Assembly (NCBI RefSeq): GCF_003671765.1
Contig: NZ_QPIB01000008.1
Coordinates: forward strand, 418,464 to 482,463
Reading direction: 5' to 3'
Source: Xenophilus sp. E41
GTDB taxonomy: Bacteria; Pseudomonadota; Gammaproteobacteria; Burkholderiales; Burkholderiaceae_C
DNA: 64,000 nucleotides
Shown in pieces: positions 45,890 through 54,822 of the stretch (within the stretch, counting starts at the first letter, position 1; each line of letters opens with the position of its first letter). Below the pieces are notes generated by a model that was not told the DNA's origin, did not search any database, and worked only from the letters and a program-made list of their open reading frames with translations. Position numbers and translations under genes: made by a program.

Positions 45890-46591
45890 ATGACCGATCG
45901 CGCCGACACCTTCGAATCCCCCGTCGCCTACGGCCAGGCGCTGCCGCAGGCCGAACGGCAGCGCGTGCTGCGCAACACCTACTGGCTGCTGGCGCTGAGC
46001 CTGATCCCGACCGTGCTTGGCGCATGGCTGGGTGTGGCCACGGGCCTGACCCGTTCGCTGACCGGCGGCCTCGGCCTGGTGGTGTTCATGCTGGGCGCCT
46101 TCGGCTTCATGTTCGCGATCGAGAAGACCAAGAATTCCGCCGCCGGCGTGCCGGTGCTGCTGGGCTTCACCTTCTTCATGGGCCTGATGCTGTCGCGGCT
46201 GATCGCGATGGTGCTGGGCTTCAAGAACGGCTCCGAGCTGGTGATGACCGCCTTCGGCGGCACGGCCGGCGTGTTCTTCGTCATGGCATCGCTGGCCACG
46301 GTCATCAAGCGCGACCTGTCGGGCATGGGCAAGTTCCTGTTCGTCGGCGTGCTCGTGCTCTTCATCGGCTCGATCATCAACGTCTTCGTCGGTTCGACGG
46401 CCGGCATGCTCGCGATCTCGGTGGCGGCCATCGGGATCTTCTCGGCCTACATGCTGTACGACCTGAAGCAGATCATCGACGGCGGCGAGACCAACTACAT
46501 CAGCGCCACGCTGGCGCTGTACCTCGACCTGTTCAACGTGTTCCAGAGCCTGCTGGCGCTGCTGGGCATCTTCGGCGGCGAGCGGGAGTAA
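45890..46591 (+). CDS. Bax1-inhibitor family (BI-1/YccA-like) membrane protein
   Basis: A 233-residue seven-helix membrane protein of the Bax inhibitor-1/TMBIM family. Typical blocks are NTYWLLALSLIPTVLGAWLG, GLTFFMGLMLSRL-like FTFFMGLMLSRLIAMVLGF, and the C-terminal IIDGGETNYISATLALYLDL with a pH-sensing Asp pair. Bacterial members act as proton-sensitive ion channels or modulate FtsH. The ATG at 45890 has AGGAG upstream. It ends at a shared terminator with rlmD. Confidence 0.9.
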   Translation: MTDRADTFESPVAYGQALPQAERQRVLRNTYWLLALSLIPTVLGAWLGVATGLTRSLTGGLGLVVFMLGAFGFMFAIEKTKNSAAGVPVLLGFTFFMGLMLSRLIAMVLGFKNGSELVMTAFGGTAGVFFVMASLATVIKRDLSGMGKFLFVGVLVLFIGSIINVFVGSTAGMLAISVAAIGIFSAYMLYDLKQIIDGGETNYISATLALYLDLFNVFQSLLALLGIFGGERE

Positions 46592-46626
46592 GGGACGCAT
46601 CGAGTCCACGACGCTTCGCTGGAACA

Positions 46627-46653
46627 ACAAGGGGGCCGTTATGGCCCCCTTGT
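46627..46653. terminator. Shared terminator of the Bax1-inhibitor gene and rlmD
   Basis: ACAAGGGGGCC and GGCCCCCTTGT form a perfect 11-bp stem around GTTAT between the two convergent genes. A CTTTC tract follows on the plus strand. Confidence 0.85.
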
Positions 46654-46686
46654 GCTTTCTCGGCTTCGCCCTGTGTGGCGGGCGGT

Positions 46687-48135
46687 TCAGGCGCTGCGTT
46701 CGAACACCGCGATCGACTCCACGTGCGCCGTGTGCGGGAACATGTTGATCGCCCCCGCCAGCGTGCAGCGGTAGCCGGCCTGGTGCACCAGCAGCCCGGC
46801 GTCGCGCGCCAGGGTCGACGGGTTGCAGCTCACATAGACGATGCGGCGCGGCGCCGTCCAGCCGCCGGTGCGCAGTTCGGGCTGCTGTTCCAGGTCGGCC
46901 AGCGCCTTGGCCAAGGCGAAGGCGCCTTCGCGCGGCGGGTCGACCAGCCAGCGGTCGGCGCGCCCGTCGGCCACCAGCATCGCCGGCGTCATCTCGAAGA
47001 GGTTGCGTGCTACAAAATTCGTAGCTGCCAGCGCCCGCCCGGCGGGCGTTTCGGCCCGATTTCTTTCGAAATTCTGCTGCGCGCGCGCCACCAGCACCTC
47101 GCTGCCCTCGATGCCCAGCACCTCGCCCGCCTGCGTGGCCAGCGGCAGGGTGAAATTGCCCAGGCCGCAGAACCAGTCGATCACGCGTTCGCCGGCCTGC
47201 ACGTCCAGCAGCCGCAGCGCACGCGAAACGAGCACGCGGTTGATGTGCGGGTTGACCTGCGTGAAGTCGGTCGGCTTGAAGGGCATCGTGATGCCGAAGT
47301 CCGGCAGTTCATAGGCGAGCTGCGGGCCGCCCTCTTCCAGCCGATGCACGGTGTCGGGCCCCTTCGGCTGCAGCCACCATTGCACGCGGTCATGCGCGGC
47401 CGCGAAGCTTTTCAGGCGCTGCACGTCGGCACCGCTCAGCGGCTCCAGGTGCCGCAGCACGAGCGCGATCACGCCGAGCTGCGTGGTGCCGGGCGCGTCG
47501 CCGCAGGCCACCTCGATCTGCGGACAGGTCTGGCGCGCATCGAGCGAATCGATCAGCCCGCGCAGTGGCACCAGCATGTCGCTCACCGCGCGCGGAAGCA
47601 CCGGGCAGACCGTCATGTCGGCCACGTAGCGGCTCTTGCGCTCGTGGAAGCCGATCAGCGTCGTTCCCTTCTTCTCCACGTAGCGCACCGACAGCCGCGC
47701 GCGGTAGCGGTAGTGCCAGCTCGGACCTTCCAGCGGCCGCAGCAGCGTCTCGGGCTTGACCTTGCCCAGGTGCCACAGGTTGTCTTCCAGCGCGCGCTGC
47801 TTCACGGCGACCTGCGCCGCCGGGTCGAGGTGCTGCATCTTGCAGCCGCCGCAGGCCCCGGCGTGCAGGCCGAAATGCGGGCAGCCCGGCCGCACGCGTT
47901 GCGAAGACTCGCGGCGCAACGCCGACAGCGTGCCCTGCTCCCAGTTGTTCTTCTTGCGATGCACGTTCACCCGCACCTGCTCGAAGGGCAGCGCGCCGTC
48001 GATGAACACCACCTTGCCGTCGGGCCGGTGGGCGACGCCCTGCGCTTCGAGGTCGATCGATTCGACGTGCAGCCAGCCGTCGTCGGAGGGTGGCGTCGTG
48101 GTCAGCGCCGGGTTGTTCTGGGTCGAATCCGTCAT
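46687..48135 (-). CDS. rlmD: 23S rRNA (uracil(1939)-C(5))-methyltransferase RlmD
   Basis: A 482-residue rRNA methylase. A TRAM domain ([20 protein letters not shown]) is followed by the iron-sulfur cysteines ([19 protein letters not shown]), the SAM site ([14 protein letters not shown]), and the catalytic Cys in [13 protein letters not shown]. The ATG at 48135 is preferred. Another ATG 23 codons upstream (48204) lies near a repeat. Residues corresponding to 47009-47064 ([20 protein letters not shown]) are encoded by an in-frame copy of the window's hairpin repeat, placed before the NLFEM segment. Confidence 0.94.
   Translation of the reverse strand: MTDSTQNNPALTTTPPSDDGWLHVESIDLEAQGVAHRPDGKVVFIDGALPFEQVRVNVHRKKNNWEQGTLSALRRESSQRVRPGCPHFGLHAGACGGCKMQHLDPAAQVAVKQRALEDNLWHLGKVKPETLLRPLEGPSWHYRYRARLSVRYVEKKGTTLIGFHERKSRYVADMTVCPVLPRAVSDMLVPLRGLIDSLDARQTCPQIEVACGDAPGTTQLGVIALVLRHLEPLSGADVQRLKSFAAAHDRVQWWLQPKGPDTVHRLEEGGPQLAYELPDFGITMPFKPTDFTQVNPHINRVLVSRALRLLDVQAGERVIDWFCGLGNFTLPLATQAGEVLGIEGSEVLVARAQQNFERNRAETPAGRALAATNFVARNLFEMTPAMLVADGRADRWLVDPPREGAFALAKALADLEQQPELRTGGWTAPRRIVYVSCNPSTLARDAGLLVHQAGYRCTLAGAINMFPHTAHVESIAVFERSA
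47009..47064 (-). repeat. 5-7-5 hairpin repeat, copy I, inside rlmD
   Basis: GCTAC-AAAATTC-GTAGC (47009-47025), followed by GCGCCCGCCC and GGCGGGCG, lies within the rlmD coding sequence. Both stem halves differ from copies B and H by matching changes (T to C and A to G), which keeps the pairing. Confidence 0.75.
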
Positions 48136-48213
48136 CGGGTGATTGTCGTTGGCAGGCGGTGCGGCAGAGGCCGGCGGCCCAGTGTCGTGCACGCCGCTCA
48201 GCATGCAGAAACC

Positions 48214-48268
48214 GCTACAAACTCCATAGCTGCCGGCGCAAGCGCGGCAACCGCTGGAGGCCCATCGG
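48214..48268 (-). repeat. 5-7-5 hairpin repeat, copy J
   Basis: It lies between nlpD and rlmD. The plus strand reads GCTAC-AAACTCC-ATAGC (48214-48230), then CCGGCGCAAGCGCGG and CCGCTGG, then GGCCCATCGGGCTCATG. In RNA made from the minus strand the stem keeps a G-U pair. Confidence 0.7.
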
Positions 48269-48344
48269 GCTCATGAAAAACAAAAGCCGAGCCGGCATGC
48301 GCCTGGCTCGGCAGGGGGAAGGCTGCACTTGCAGCCGCCGCCGC

Positions 48345-49280
48345 TCAGCGCGCCGGCAGGTAGCGCGACGGATCGACCGGCTTGCCCTGGCGGCGGATCT
48401 CGAAGTGCAGCTTGACGCGGTCGGCGTCGCTGCTGCCCATCTCGGCGATCTTCTGGCCCTTCTGCACCGACTGGTCTTCCTTCACCAGCAGGGTCTGGTT
48501 GTGGGCGTAGGCCGTCAGGTAGGTGTTGTTGTGCTTGAGGATGATGAGGTTGCCGTAGCCGCGCAGCCCTGCGCCGGCGTAGACGACGCGCCCGTCGGCC
48601 GCGGCGAGCACGGCGTCGCCGGCCTTGCCGCCGATGTCCAGGCCCTTGTTCTTCACCTCGTCGAAGCCGGCGATCAGGCTGCCATGGGCGGGCCAGATCC
48701 AGCCGACGTCCTCGTCGCCCGACGCGGCGGCGGCAGGCGCCACCGAAGAGGTGGTGACCGGCGGCGTCGGCTTCACGGCCGGTGCGCTGGCAGTGGCGGC
48801 CGGCGCCGTGGCCGCCGCGGCTGCAGCTGCGGCGCTGGTCGCGGCGGCGGTACCGCTCGTCGCCGACGGCGCGGTGGATGCAGGGGCCGCGGCGACGGCA
48901 CCCGCAGCCGGGGGAATCACCCGCAGCACCTGGCCGACCTCGATCAGGTCCGGGTTGTCGAGGTTGTTCCAGCGAACGAGGTCGCGCCAGTTCTGGCTGG
49001 TTTCCGACGCGATGCGGCGGATGGTGTCGCCGGGCCGCACGGCGTAGTAGCCGGGCTTTCCGAGGTTCTCGACGCCCGGCAGCGGCTTGCCGTTGGCATC
49101 GGTGATGGGCAGGCCGTTCGGGCCGATGACCGGCCCGGCGGCTGCGGCCGGCGCCTGGCTCATGGTGCCGCGGTCTTCGACCGGGGCCGGGCCGCGCTTG
49201 GCGGTGCTGCAGCCCGCGACAGCCAGCACGAGCGCCAACGACGACCACACCAGCCAGCGCCGGTTACCAAAACCCTGCAT
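48345..49280 (-). CDS. nlpD: Divisome-linked lipoprotein NlpD (LysM-LytM factor)
   Basis: A 311-residue outer-membrane lipoprotein. The lipobox is LAVAGCSTAK, with a LysM domain (GYYAVRPGDTIRRIA, RVIPPAAG), an Ala/Pro linker, and a LytM/M23 domain. The LytM part has NKGLDIGGKAGDAVLAAADG and LHFEIRRQGKPVDPSRYLPA but lacks the His-x3-Asp metal ligand of active enzymes, as in E. coli NlpD, which activates amidases rather than cutting. The ATG at 49280 has AAGGA seven bases upstream, preferred over an upstream TTG. It follows pcm by 11 bases. No rpoS follows. Confidence 0.95.
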   Translation of the reverse strand: MQGFGNRRWLVWSSLALVLAVAGCSTAKRGPAPVEDRGTMSQAPAAAAGPVIGPNGLPITDANGKPLPGVENLGKPGYYAVRPGDTIRRIASETSQNWRDLVRWNNLDNPDLIEVGQVLRVIPPAAGAVAAAPASTAPSATSGTAAATSAAAAAAAATAPAATASAPAVKPTPPVTTSSVAPAAAASGDEDVGWIWPAHGSLIAGFDEVKNKGLDIGGKAGDAVLAAADGRVVYAGAGLRGYGNLIILKHNNTYLTAYAHNQTLLVKEDQSVQKGQKIAEMGSSDADRVKLHFEIRRQGKPVDPSRYLPAR

Positions 49281-49291
49281 GTGTCTTTCCT

Positions 49292-50065
49292 TCAAGCAAT
49301 CCCGGATTTTAGAGGGACAAAGTGAACGGCCTCAAGAACACGCCGCTCGATCCCACGGGCATTTTTATCAATGATGACAAGCGTTTGGCCACCATTTGCA
49401 GAAACCGTCGGAGCTACGATGCGCCCGCCCACCGCCAGTTGCTCGACCCACTCCGCCGGCACCTCCTCGCCGCCAGCGGCCGCGATGATGCCGGCGTACG
49501 GCGCGCCGCGCGCATAGCCGATGCGACCGTCGGCCAGCATCAAGTGCACGTTCGCCAGCCGGAACGGCCGCAGGTTGGAACGGGCGCGCTCGTGCAGCCC
49601 GCGCAGCCGTTCGATGCTGTAGACCTCGCTCGCGACGTGGCTCAGCACCGCAGCCTGGTAGCCGCAGCCGGTGCCGATCTCCAGCACGCGGCCGAGGCGC
49701 TCCTGCGGCTTGCCGGCCAGGGCCGGCGCGCCGAGCAGCAGCTCGATCATGCGGGCGACGACGTTCGGCTTGGAAATGGTCTGGCCCAGGCCGATCGGCA
49801 GGCTGGTGTCCTCGTACGCCTGGTTGACGAGGGCGCTGTCGACGAAACGATGCCGCTCGACCGTGCCCATGGCGCGAAGCACCCGCCCGTCGGCGATGCC
49901 CTGCTGGGCCAGCTTTTGCACCATGCGCGCGCGGATGGCTTCGGACGCCATCGAGGGCGTGCTGCTGACCACCGGGCTGGCCGGCACGGACGGCTGGCGC
50001 CCGCGCGTGACGGCCGATGCGGTCGGCGTGAGCTTGACCGGGAACGAGGGGCGCTGCTGGGCCAT
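49292..50065 (-). CDS. pcm: Protein-L-isoaspartate O-methyltransferase
   Basis: A 257-residue SAM methylase that repairs aged isoaspartyl residues. The SAM motif is RVLEIGTGCGYQAAVLS, preceded by SLPIGLGQTISKPNVVARM and followed by ADGRIGYARGAPYAGIIAAA. An N-terminal extension of about 38 residues is longer than in E. coli Pcm, and an internal Met at MASEAIRARMVQ is an alternative start. It is in the surE-pcm-nlpD operon, 4 bases after surE. Confidence 0.95.
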   Translation of the reverse strand: MAQQRPSFPVKLTPTASAVTRGRQPSVPASPVVSSTPSMASEAIRARMVQKLAQQGIADGRVLRAMGTVERHRFVDSALVNQAYEDTSLPIGLGQTISKPNVVARMIELLLGAPALAGKPQERLGRVLEIGTGCGYQAAVLSHVASEVYSIERLRGLHERARSNLRPFRLANVHLMLADGRIGYARGAPYAGIIAAAGGEEVPAEWVEQLAVGGRIVAPTVSANGGQTLVIIDKNARGIERRVLEAVHFVPLKSGIA

Positions 50066-50069
50066 GCGC

Positions 50070-50834
50070 TCAGTCGGCCGCGTCGAGGCGGGCCACGGCC
50101 TCGCCCCACTCGCCCAGGCGCGCGTGGTCGGTCAGGTCGATCTGCAGGGGCGTGAGGGCCACGTGGCCCGCTGCCGTGGCATGGAAATCCGTGCCTTCGC
50201 CGCTGTCCTTCGCCCCCCCGGCGCCGGCGATCCAGTACATGGTGTCGCCGCGCGGGCTGTCCTGCGTGATGACCTTCTCGGCCGCGTGCCGCCGGCCGAG
50301 GCGGCAGACCTTGATCGGCTTGAGCTCCTCCACCGGCCGGTTGGGCACGTTGACGTTGAGCAGCCAGGCCGAGCCGCCGAGCATGCGCTCGCGTTCGATG
50401 CGCTGCACCAGCCGCTGCGCGACCTGCGCAGCCGCGTCCACGTGCGCCCAGCCCTTCTCGATCTGCGAGATGGCGATGGCGGGGATGCCGAACAGGTAGG
50501 CCTCCATCGCAGCGCCGACAGTGCCCGAATAGATGGTGTCGTCGCCCATGTTGGCGCCGTTGTTGATACCCGAGACCACCAGGTCCGGCCGATAGTCCAG
50601 CAAACCCTTGAGCGCGATGTGCACGCAATCCGCGGGCGTGCCCGTCACGTAGCGGAAGCCGTTGTGCGCCTGGTGGACGTACAGCGGCGCAGACAGGGTC
50701 AGTGCGTTGGACTTGGCGCTGTTGTTGTGCTCCGGCGCGATCACCTCGACCTCGGCGATCTCGGCCAGCGCCTTGTGCAGTGCGACGATGCCGGGCGCCT
50801 GGTAACCGTCGTCGTTGGAAATGAGGATCTTCAT
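50070..50834 (-). CDS. surE: 5'/3'-nucleotidase SurE
   Basis: A 254-residue survival protein nucleotidase. Metal ligands are Asp8 and Asp9 in ILISNDDGYQAPGI, a Ser in APEHNNSAKSNALTL, and an Asn in VVSGINNGANMGDD. The order and length match the family. It heads surE-pcm-nlpD. Confidence 0.97.
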   Translation of the reverse strand: MKILISNDDGYQAPGIVALHKALAEIAEVEVIAPEHNNSAKSNALTLSAPLYVHQAHNGFRYVTGTPADCVHIALKGLLDYRPDLVVSGINNGANMGDDTIYSGTVGAAMEAYLFGIPAIAISQIEKGWAHVDAAAQVAQRLVQRIERERMLGGSAWLLNVNVPNRPVEELKPIKVCRLGRRHAAEKVITQDSPRGDTMYWIAGAGGAKDSGEGTDFHATAAGHVALTPLQIDLTDHARLGEWGEAVARLDAAD

Positions 50835-50972
50835 GGCAGAGCGCGCGATTCTAGGCCGCCCCTGTGGCGCTCCGCGCCGCCTGGACCGGCGCGCGATCCC
50901 GGTCTCGCCAGGGACATCGCGCCCACGGGGGCGGCCCGTATCATGCGCCGCTTCACAGACGGAGACTTTCGG

Positions 50973-51959
50973 ATGCATGCATGGCTTTGCGAGGATCCGG
51001 TGGGCGTCGACGCGCTCACCTGGAAGGAATTGCCCACGCCGGAGCCCGGGCCGGGTCAGGTGCTGGTGGAGATCAAGGCAGCGAGCCTGAACTTCCCCGA
51101 CCTGCTCATCGTCCAGAACAAGTACCAGATCAAGCCGCCCCTGCCCTTCGTGCCCGGCTCGGAATACGCCGGCATCGTGCGGGCCGTGGGCGAAGGCGTC
51201 ACGCACCTGAAGGCAGGTCAGAACGTGGCCTGCCTGTCGGGCACCGGCGGCTTCGGCACACACACGCTCGCGCCGGCCGCACTGTGCATGCCGCTGCCCG
51301 ATGGCTTCTCGTACGTGGACGCGGCGGCCTTCATCATGATCTACGCCACGTCCTGGCACGCGCTGATCGATCGGGCCCAACTGCAGGCCGGCGAGACCGT
51401 GCTGGTGCTGGGCGCCGCGGGTGGCGTGGGCACCGCCGCGATCCAGATCGCCAAGGCGGCGGGGGCGCGCGTGATCGCGGCGGCCTCCACCGACGAGAAG
51501 TGTGCGCTGTGCACGTCCATCGGCGCCGATGCGACGATCAACTACAGCACCCATGCCCTGCCGGGCGCATTCCGCGAGGCGGTCAAGGCGGCCACCGACG
51601 GCAAGGGTCCGGACGTGATCTACGACCCGGTGGGCGGCGATTTCGCCGAGCCGGCATTCCGTTCCATTGCCTGGCGCGGTCGCTATTTGGTGGTGGGATT
51701 CGCCTCCGGCCCTATTCCGTCGCTCCCGCTCAATTTGATGCTCCTCAAGGGCGCGTCGCTGGTGGGCGTGTTCTGGGGCGATTTCGCCAAGCGCGAGCCC
51801 AAGGCCAATGCGCAGATGATGGCCGAACTCGCCCAATGGTATGCACAGGGCAAGGTCAAGCCCGTCATCGACCGCACCATGCCGATGGGCGAATTGAAGG
51901 CGGCCTATGCGCACATGGGATCGCGCGGCGTGATGGGCAAGCTCGTGCTCGTCAACTGA
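50973..51959 (+). CDS. NADPH:quinone oxidoreductase family (zinc-free MDR)
   Basis: A 328-residue medium-chain dehydrogenase/reductase of the quinone oxidoreductase type. Motifs are AASLNFPDLLIVQNKYQIK, FVPGSEYAGIVRAVGEGV, and the NADPH loop VLGAAGGVGTAAIQIAKAAG. The zinc ligands of alcohol dehydrogenases are absent. The ATG at 50973 has GGAG upstream and gives MHAWLCEDPVG. It is divergent from surE. Confidence 0.9.
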   Translation: MHAWLCEDPVGVDALTWKELPTPEPGPGQVLVEIKAASLNFPDLLIVQNKYQIKPPLPFVPGSEYAGIVRAVGEGVTHLKAGQNVACLSGTGGFGTHTLAPAALCMPLPDGFSYVDAAAFIMIYATSWHALIDRAQLQAGETVLVLGAAGGVGTAAIQIAKAAGARVIAAASTDEKCALCTSIGADATINYSTHALPGAFREAVKAATDGKGPDVIYDPVGGDFAEPAFRSIAWRGRYLVVGFASGPIPSLPLNLMLLKGASLVGVFWGDFAKREPKANAQMMAELAQWYAQGKVKPVIDRTMPMGELKAAYAHMGSRGVMGKLVLVN

Positions 51960-51978
51960 AGCGCAACAGGCGCCCAAA

Positions 51979-52012
51979 AACAAAGGCCCGCGAATGCGGG
52001 CCTTTGTTTTTT
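51979..52012. terminator. Shared terminator of the quinone oxidoreductase gene and the H-NS gene
   Basis: CAAAGGCCCGC-GAAT-GCGGGCCTTTG followed by TTTTTT. The A-rich left flank also gives a T run on the minus strand for the convergent H-NS gene. Confidence 0.9.
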
Positions 52013-52041
52013 GAATCGGCGCGCGACGCGCAGGCAGCTGC

Positions 52042-52383
52042 TCAGTTCACCTCGAATTCGCTGAGAGATTTGCCGGCGGCGAGCGCCTCCGTCACCCAGC
52101 GCGGCTTGCGGCCGCGGCCGCCCGACCAGGTCTCGCCCGTCGGGCTGCGGTATTTCACGGTCGGCTTCGCGGCCGGGGCCGACACGGCCCGCTTGCCAGC
52201 GCCCCGCACCGACAGCTTCAGATCGGCGGCGGTGATGCCGTAATCGGCAATCTTCTTGCGAATGTCCTCGATCACGCCGGCACGCTCGTGGGTGCGCAAC
52301 TCCTCGGCCTGCTTGCGCAATTGCGCAATGAGCTCGTCGTGCTGCTGAATCTGGGAATTGATCTCGGCAAGGGTGATGGCCAT
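52042..52383 (-). CDS. H-NS family DNA-binding protein
   Basis: A 113-residue H-NS-like nucleoid protein. The N-terminal oligomerisation helices (AEINSQIQQHDELIAQLRKQ) are followed by a linker and the DNA-binding loop YRSPTGETWSGGRGRKPRWV with the W-S-G-x-G-R core. The C-terminal tail has an AGKSLSEFEV end typical of betaproteobacterial members. It may silence AT-rich foreign genes. Confidence 0.92.
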   Translation of the reverse strand: MAITLAEINSQIQQHDELIAQLRKQAEELRTHERAGVIEDIRKKIADYGITAADLKLSVRGAGKRAVSAPAAKPTVKYRSPTGETWSGGRGRKPRWVTEALAAGKSLSEFEVN

Positions 52384-52540
52384 TCGAAGGGTCCTTCCAA
52401 TTGAAACGCCGTGAATTCTAATTCATGTCGAAATGAAGGGAAGACCCAATTCGGCCGGCTTTTTCATTGCACGATGGAAACCGGATGTTTCACGGCGCAG
52501 CAGGGGCCGCAAATTGCGTCGGCCACGACGTCGTGCAAGA

Positions 52541-52573
52541 AAAAACCCCGCATCCTTGCGAATGCGGGGTTTT
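52541..52573 (-). terminator. Terminator of tRNA-His
   Basis: AACCCCGCAT and ATGCGGGGTT form the stem. On the minus strand a T run follows. It lies 47 bases past the tRNA 3' end. Confidence 0.85.
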
Positions 52574-52619
52574 GCTCTTTAAAGCGACCTTGGTCCGTGC
52601 AACCGACAAGATCAAAAGA

Positions 52620-52696
52620 TGGGGTGGCTGATGGGACTCGAACCCACGACAACCAGGATCACAACCTGGGACTCTACCAACTGAGCTACAGCCACC
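52620..52696 (-). tRNA. tRNA-His (anticodon GTG)
   Basis: A 77-base tRNA on the minus strand with encoded CCA. The acceptor begins with the extra G-1 opposite C73, a histidine-tRNA identity element. The anticodon loop reads TTGTGAT between CCAGG and CCTGG stems, giving anticodon GTG. The T arm is GTGGGTTCGAGTCCCAT. It lies between ppiD and a terminator. Confidence 0.97.
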
Positions 52697-52727
52697 GGAG
52701 AACTTCGAATTGTACTGTGAAAAATGC

Positions 52728-54644
52728 TCAGCTTCGCGCGCTGGCAGCCACACTTTCCGCCGGACGGGGCACCAGGATCTTGACCTTGAGCCGGTCCTTG
52801 AGCACCTCGTAGTAAGCCGCCGCCTCGGCCCCGCCCGTGGCCTGGGCAAGCTGCGAGCGCTCCTGCTGCTGGACACCTGCAGGCGACGCGGGGCGCGGCA
52901 CATCCTTGTTCACGCGCATCACGGCATAGCCGTCGTTGCCCAGGTCGACACCCACCCATGCCGGCAGCTTGGCGCCATCCGCGCGCAGCGCCGCCTCGAC
53001 CAGTGCGGGAGACTGCGATTGCGCCTGCGCACGCGAAAGCAGGATCGACGTACCCAGCGAGGCGCCGGCCACATTCGCCTGCCAGGCTGCGAGCTTGGCC
53101 TCGCCTTCGGCCTTGGCGAGTGCCGCGGCGCGTTGGGCCACGAGCAGCTCACGCACCTTCTCCTTGACCTCCGCGAAGGGCACGGCACGCGCCGGCGAGT
53201 ACTGTGTCACGCGGCCAGAAGCGAGCTGGTTCGAGCCAATCTCGATCGCTTCGGTGTTGTGCTTGCGATCCAGCGACTCGGGCGCGAACAAGGCCGCCAG
53301 AAAGTTGCGGCTTGCCAATGCGCCCTTGGCGTCCGGCGCCGGCGTCCGCGTCACGCCCGACGCCTTCTGGATCGTCAGCTTGAGCTTGTCGGCCGCCGGC
53401 TGCAGGCTGTCGCCCTGCTGGTAGACCAGATCGCTCATCGTCTCGGCCGCCTTGGCGAACTCCTGCGTGGCCTGCTGGGTGCGCATGTCGTTCTCGATCT
53501 GGGCGCGCACCTGCTCGAAGGGCGGCACCACGGCCGGCTTGACGTCGTCCAGGCGGATGATGTGGTAGCCGAATTCGGACTCGACCACATTGCTGATCTC
53601 GCCCTTCTTCATGCCGAACACGGCGTCCTCGAAAGGCTTCACCATCGCCCCGCGCGTCACGAAGTCGAGTTCGCCACCTTTCTCGGCCGAGCCCGGGTCC
53701 TGCGAGTTCTTGCGCGCGAGGTCGCCGAAGCTTGCCGGCGACTTGCGCACCTCGGCCAGCAACTGCTCCGCCTTGGCCTTCGCCTTCTCGCGCTCGGCGG
53801 CCGGGGCGTCCTTGGCCGCCGTGATGAGGATGTGGCTCGCGCGACGCTCCTCCTTGGTGCCGAAGCGTTCCTTGTTCTGCTCGTAGTAGGCCTTCAGGTC
53901 GGCGTCGTTCACGGCGACACTCTTCTTGGCGGCGTCGAGGTCGAGCACGATGTATTCGATGCTGGCCTGCTCCGGCGCCTGGAACTGCGCGGTGTGGGCC
54001 TTGTAGTAGGCCTCGAGGTCCGCGTCGCTCACGCTGACCTTGGCGGCGAAGTCCTTCGGCGAGAAGCGGGCCACCTGCACCTCGCGCTGGTCGTAGATGG
54101 CATTGAGCGCCACGTCCGCCTGCGCCTGGCTCGCCAGCGCGGTGACGGTCACACCGGCCAGCACCTGCTGGGTCGTGAGTTCGGCGCGCACGGCACGCGC
54201 GAACTGATCGGGCGTCATGCCCACGCCCAGACGGAACGCGCCTTCGTCGAGCTCGCCCTTGGCATTGCGGAAGTTCTTCACGCCGCGGTCCTCGGCCGCC
54301 AGACGCACCGCCATGTCCGAGACGGTCAGGTTGGCTTTCGATGCCGCAGCGACGAGCACGCGGTCGCGCACCATCCGCTCCAGCGTCGCGTAGCGCGCAG
54401 CCTCCGAATCGAGCATCGCGGGATCGACGCCAGGCATCTGCTGGCGCAGGCGGTCGGCCTCGTTGCGATGCTGCGCATCCCACTCCGGCCGCGTGATGGG
54501 CTGGCCGTCCACCGTGGCGACGCTGTCGCCACCGCGGTTGAGCTCGGTGTAGCGCTCGACGCCGAACAGCACGAACGACGGGATGATCAGCAAGAACAAG
54601 AAGAACATCGCGAACTTGTTGTACTTGCGGAAGAAATCAAACAT
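52728..54644 (-). CDS. ppiD: Periplasmic chaperone/peptidyl-prolyl isomerase PpiD
   Basis: A 638-residue inner-membrane-anchored periplasmic chaperone. A single helix near the N terminus (KFAMFFLFLLIIPSFVLFGV) follows MFDFFRKYN. The SurA-like N domain is followed by a parvulin domain (ASHILITAAKDAPAAEREKA, GGELDFVTRGAMVKPFEDAV, SEFGYHIIRLDDV). It folds outer-membrane proteins leaving SecYEG. It is flanked by tRNA-Val upstream and tRNA-His downstream. hupB lies upstream as in E. coli. Confidence 0.95.
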   Translation of the reverse strand: MFDFFRKYNKFAMFFLFLLIIPSFVLFGVERYTELNRGGDSVATVDGQPITRPEWDAQHRNEADRLRQQMPGVDPAMLDSEAARYATLERMVRDRVLVAAASKANLTVSDMAVRLAAEDRGVKNFRNAKGELDEGAFRLGVGMTPDQFARAVRAELTTQQVLAGVTVTALASQAQADVALNAIYDQREVQVARFSPKDFAAKVSVSDADLEAYYKAHTAQFQAPEQASIEYIVLDLDAAKKSVAVNDADLKAYYEQNKERFGTKEERRASHILITAAKDAPAAEREKAKAKAEQLLAEVRKSPASFGDLARKNSQDPGSAEKGGELDFVTRGAMVKPFEDAVFGMKKGEISNVVESEFGYHIIRLDDVKPAVVPPFEQVRAQIENDMRTQQATQEFAKAAETMSDLVYQQGDSLQPAADKLKLTIQKASGVTRTPAPDAKGALASRNFLAALFAPESLDRKHNTEAIEIGSNQLASGRVTQYSPARAVPFAEVKEKVRELLVAQRAAALAKAEGEAKLAAWQANVAGASLGTSILLSRAQAQSQSPALVEAALRADGAKLPAWVGVDLGNDGYAVMRVNKDVPRPASPAGVQQQERSQLAQATGGAEAAAYYEVLKDRLKVKILVPRPAESVAASARS

Positions 54645-54695
54645 GCCTGGACACTTTCTCTGGCTGCGCGCCGGAACGCATTCGACGAGACCAAC

Positions 54696-54722
54696 AAAAA
54701 AGGCGAACCGATGTTCGCCTTT
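54696..54722 (-). terminator. Terminator between tRNA-Val and ppiD
   Basis: AAAGGCGAAC-CGAT-GTTCGCCTTT with a T run on the minus strand (TTTTTTGTTGG). It ends hupB/tRNA-Val transcripts before ppiD. Confidence 0.85.
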
Positions 54723-54730
54723 GCTTCGGG

Positions 54731-54806
54731 TGGTGGGTGCTGACGGGCTCGAACCGCCGACCTACGCCTTGTAAGGGCGCCGCTCTACCAACTGAGCTAA
54801 GCACCC
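54731..54806 (-). tRNA. tRNA-Val (anticodon TAC)
   Basis: A 76-base tRNA on the minus strand with encoded CCA. The D arm is TTAGCTCAGTTGGTAGAGC, and the anticodon loop has TAC between GCGCC and GGCGT stems. The T arm is GGCGGTTCGAGCCCGTC. It starts 16 bases after the hupB stop. Confidence 0.97.
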
Positions 54807-54822
54807 CACCGTCAGTTCCCCA

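Noticed and set aside
50864-52243. A long frame overlapping the quinone oxidoreductase in another frame
   Set aside because: It has Arg/Gly-rich non-protein character and no start site. The MDR gene is well supported.
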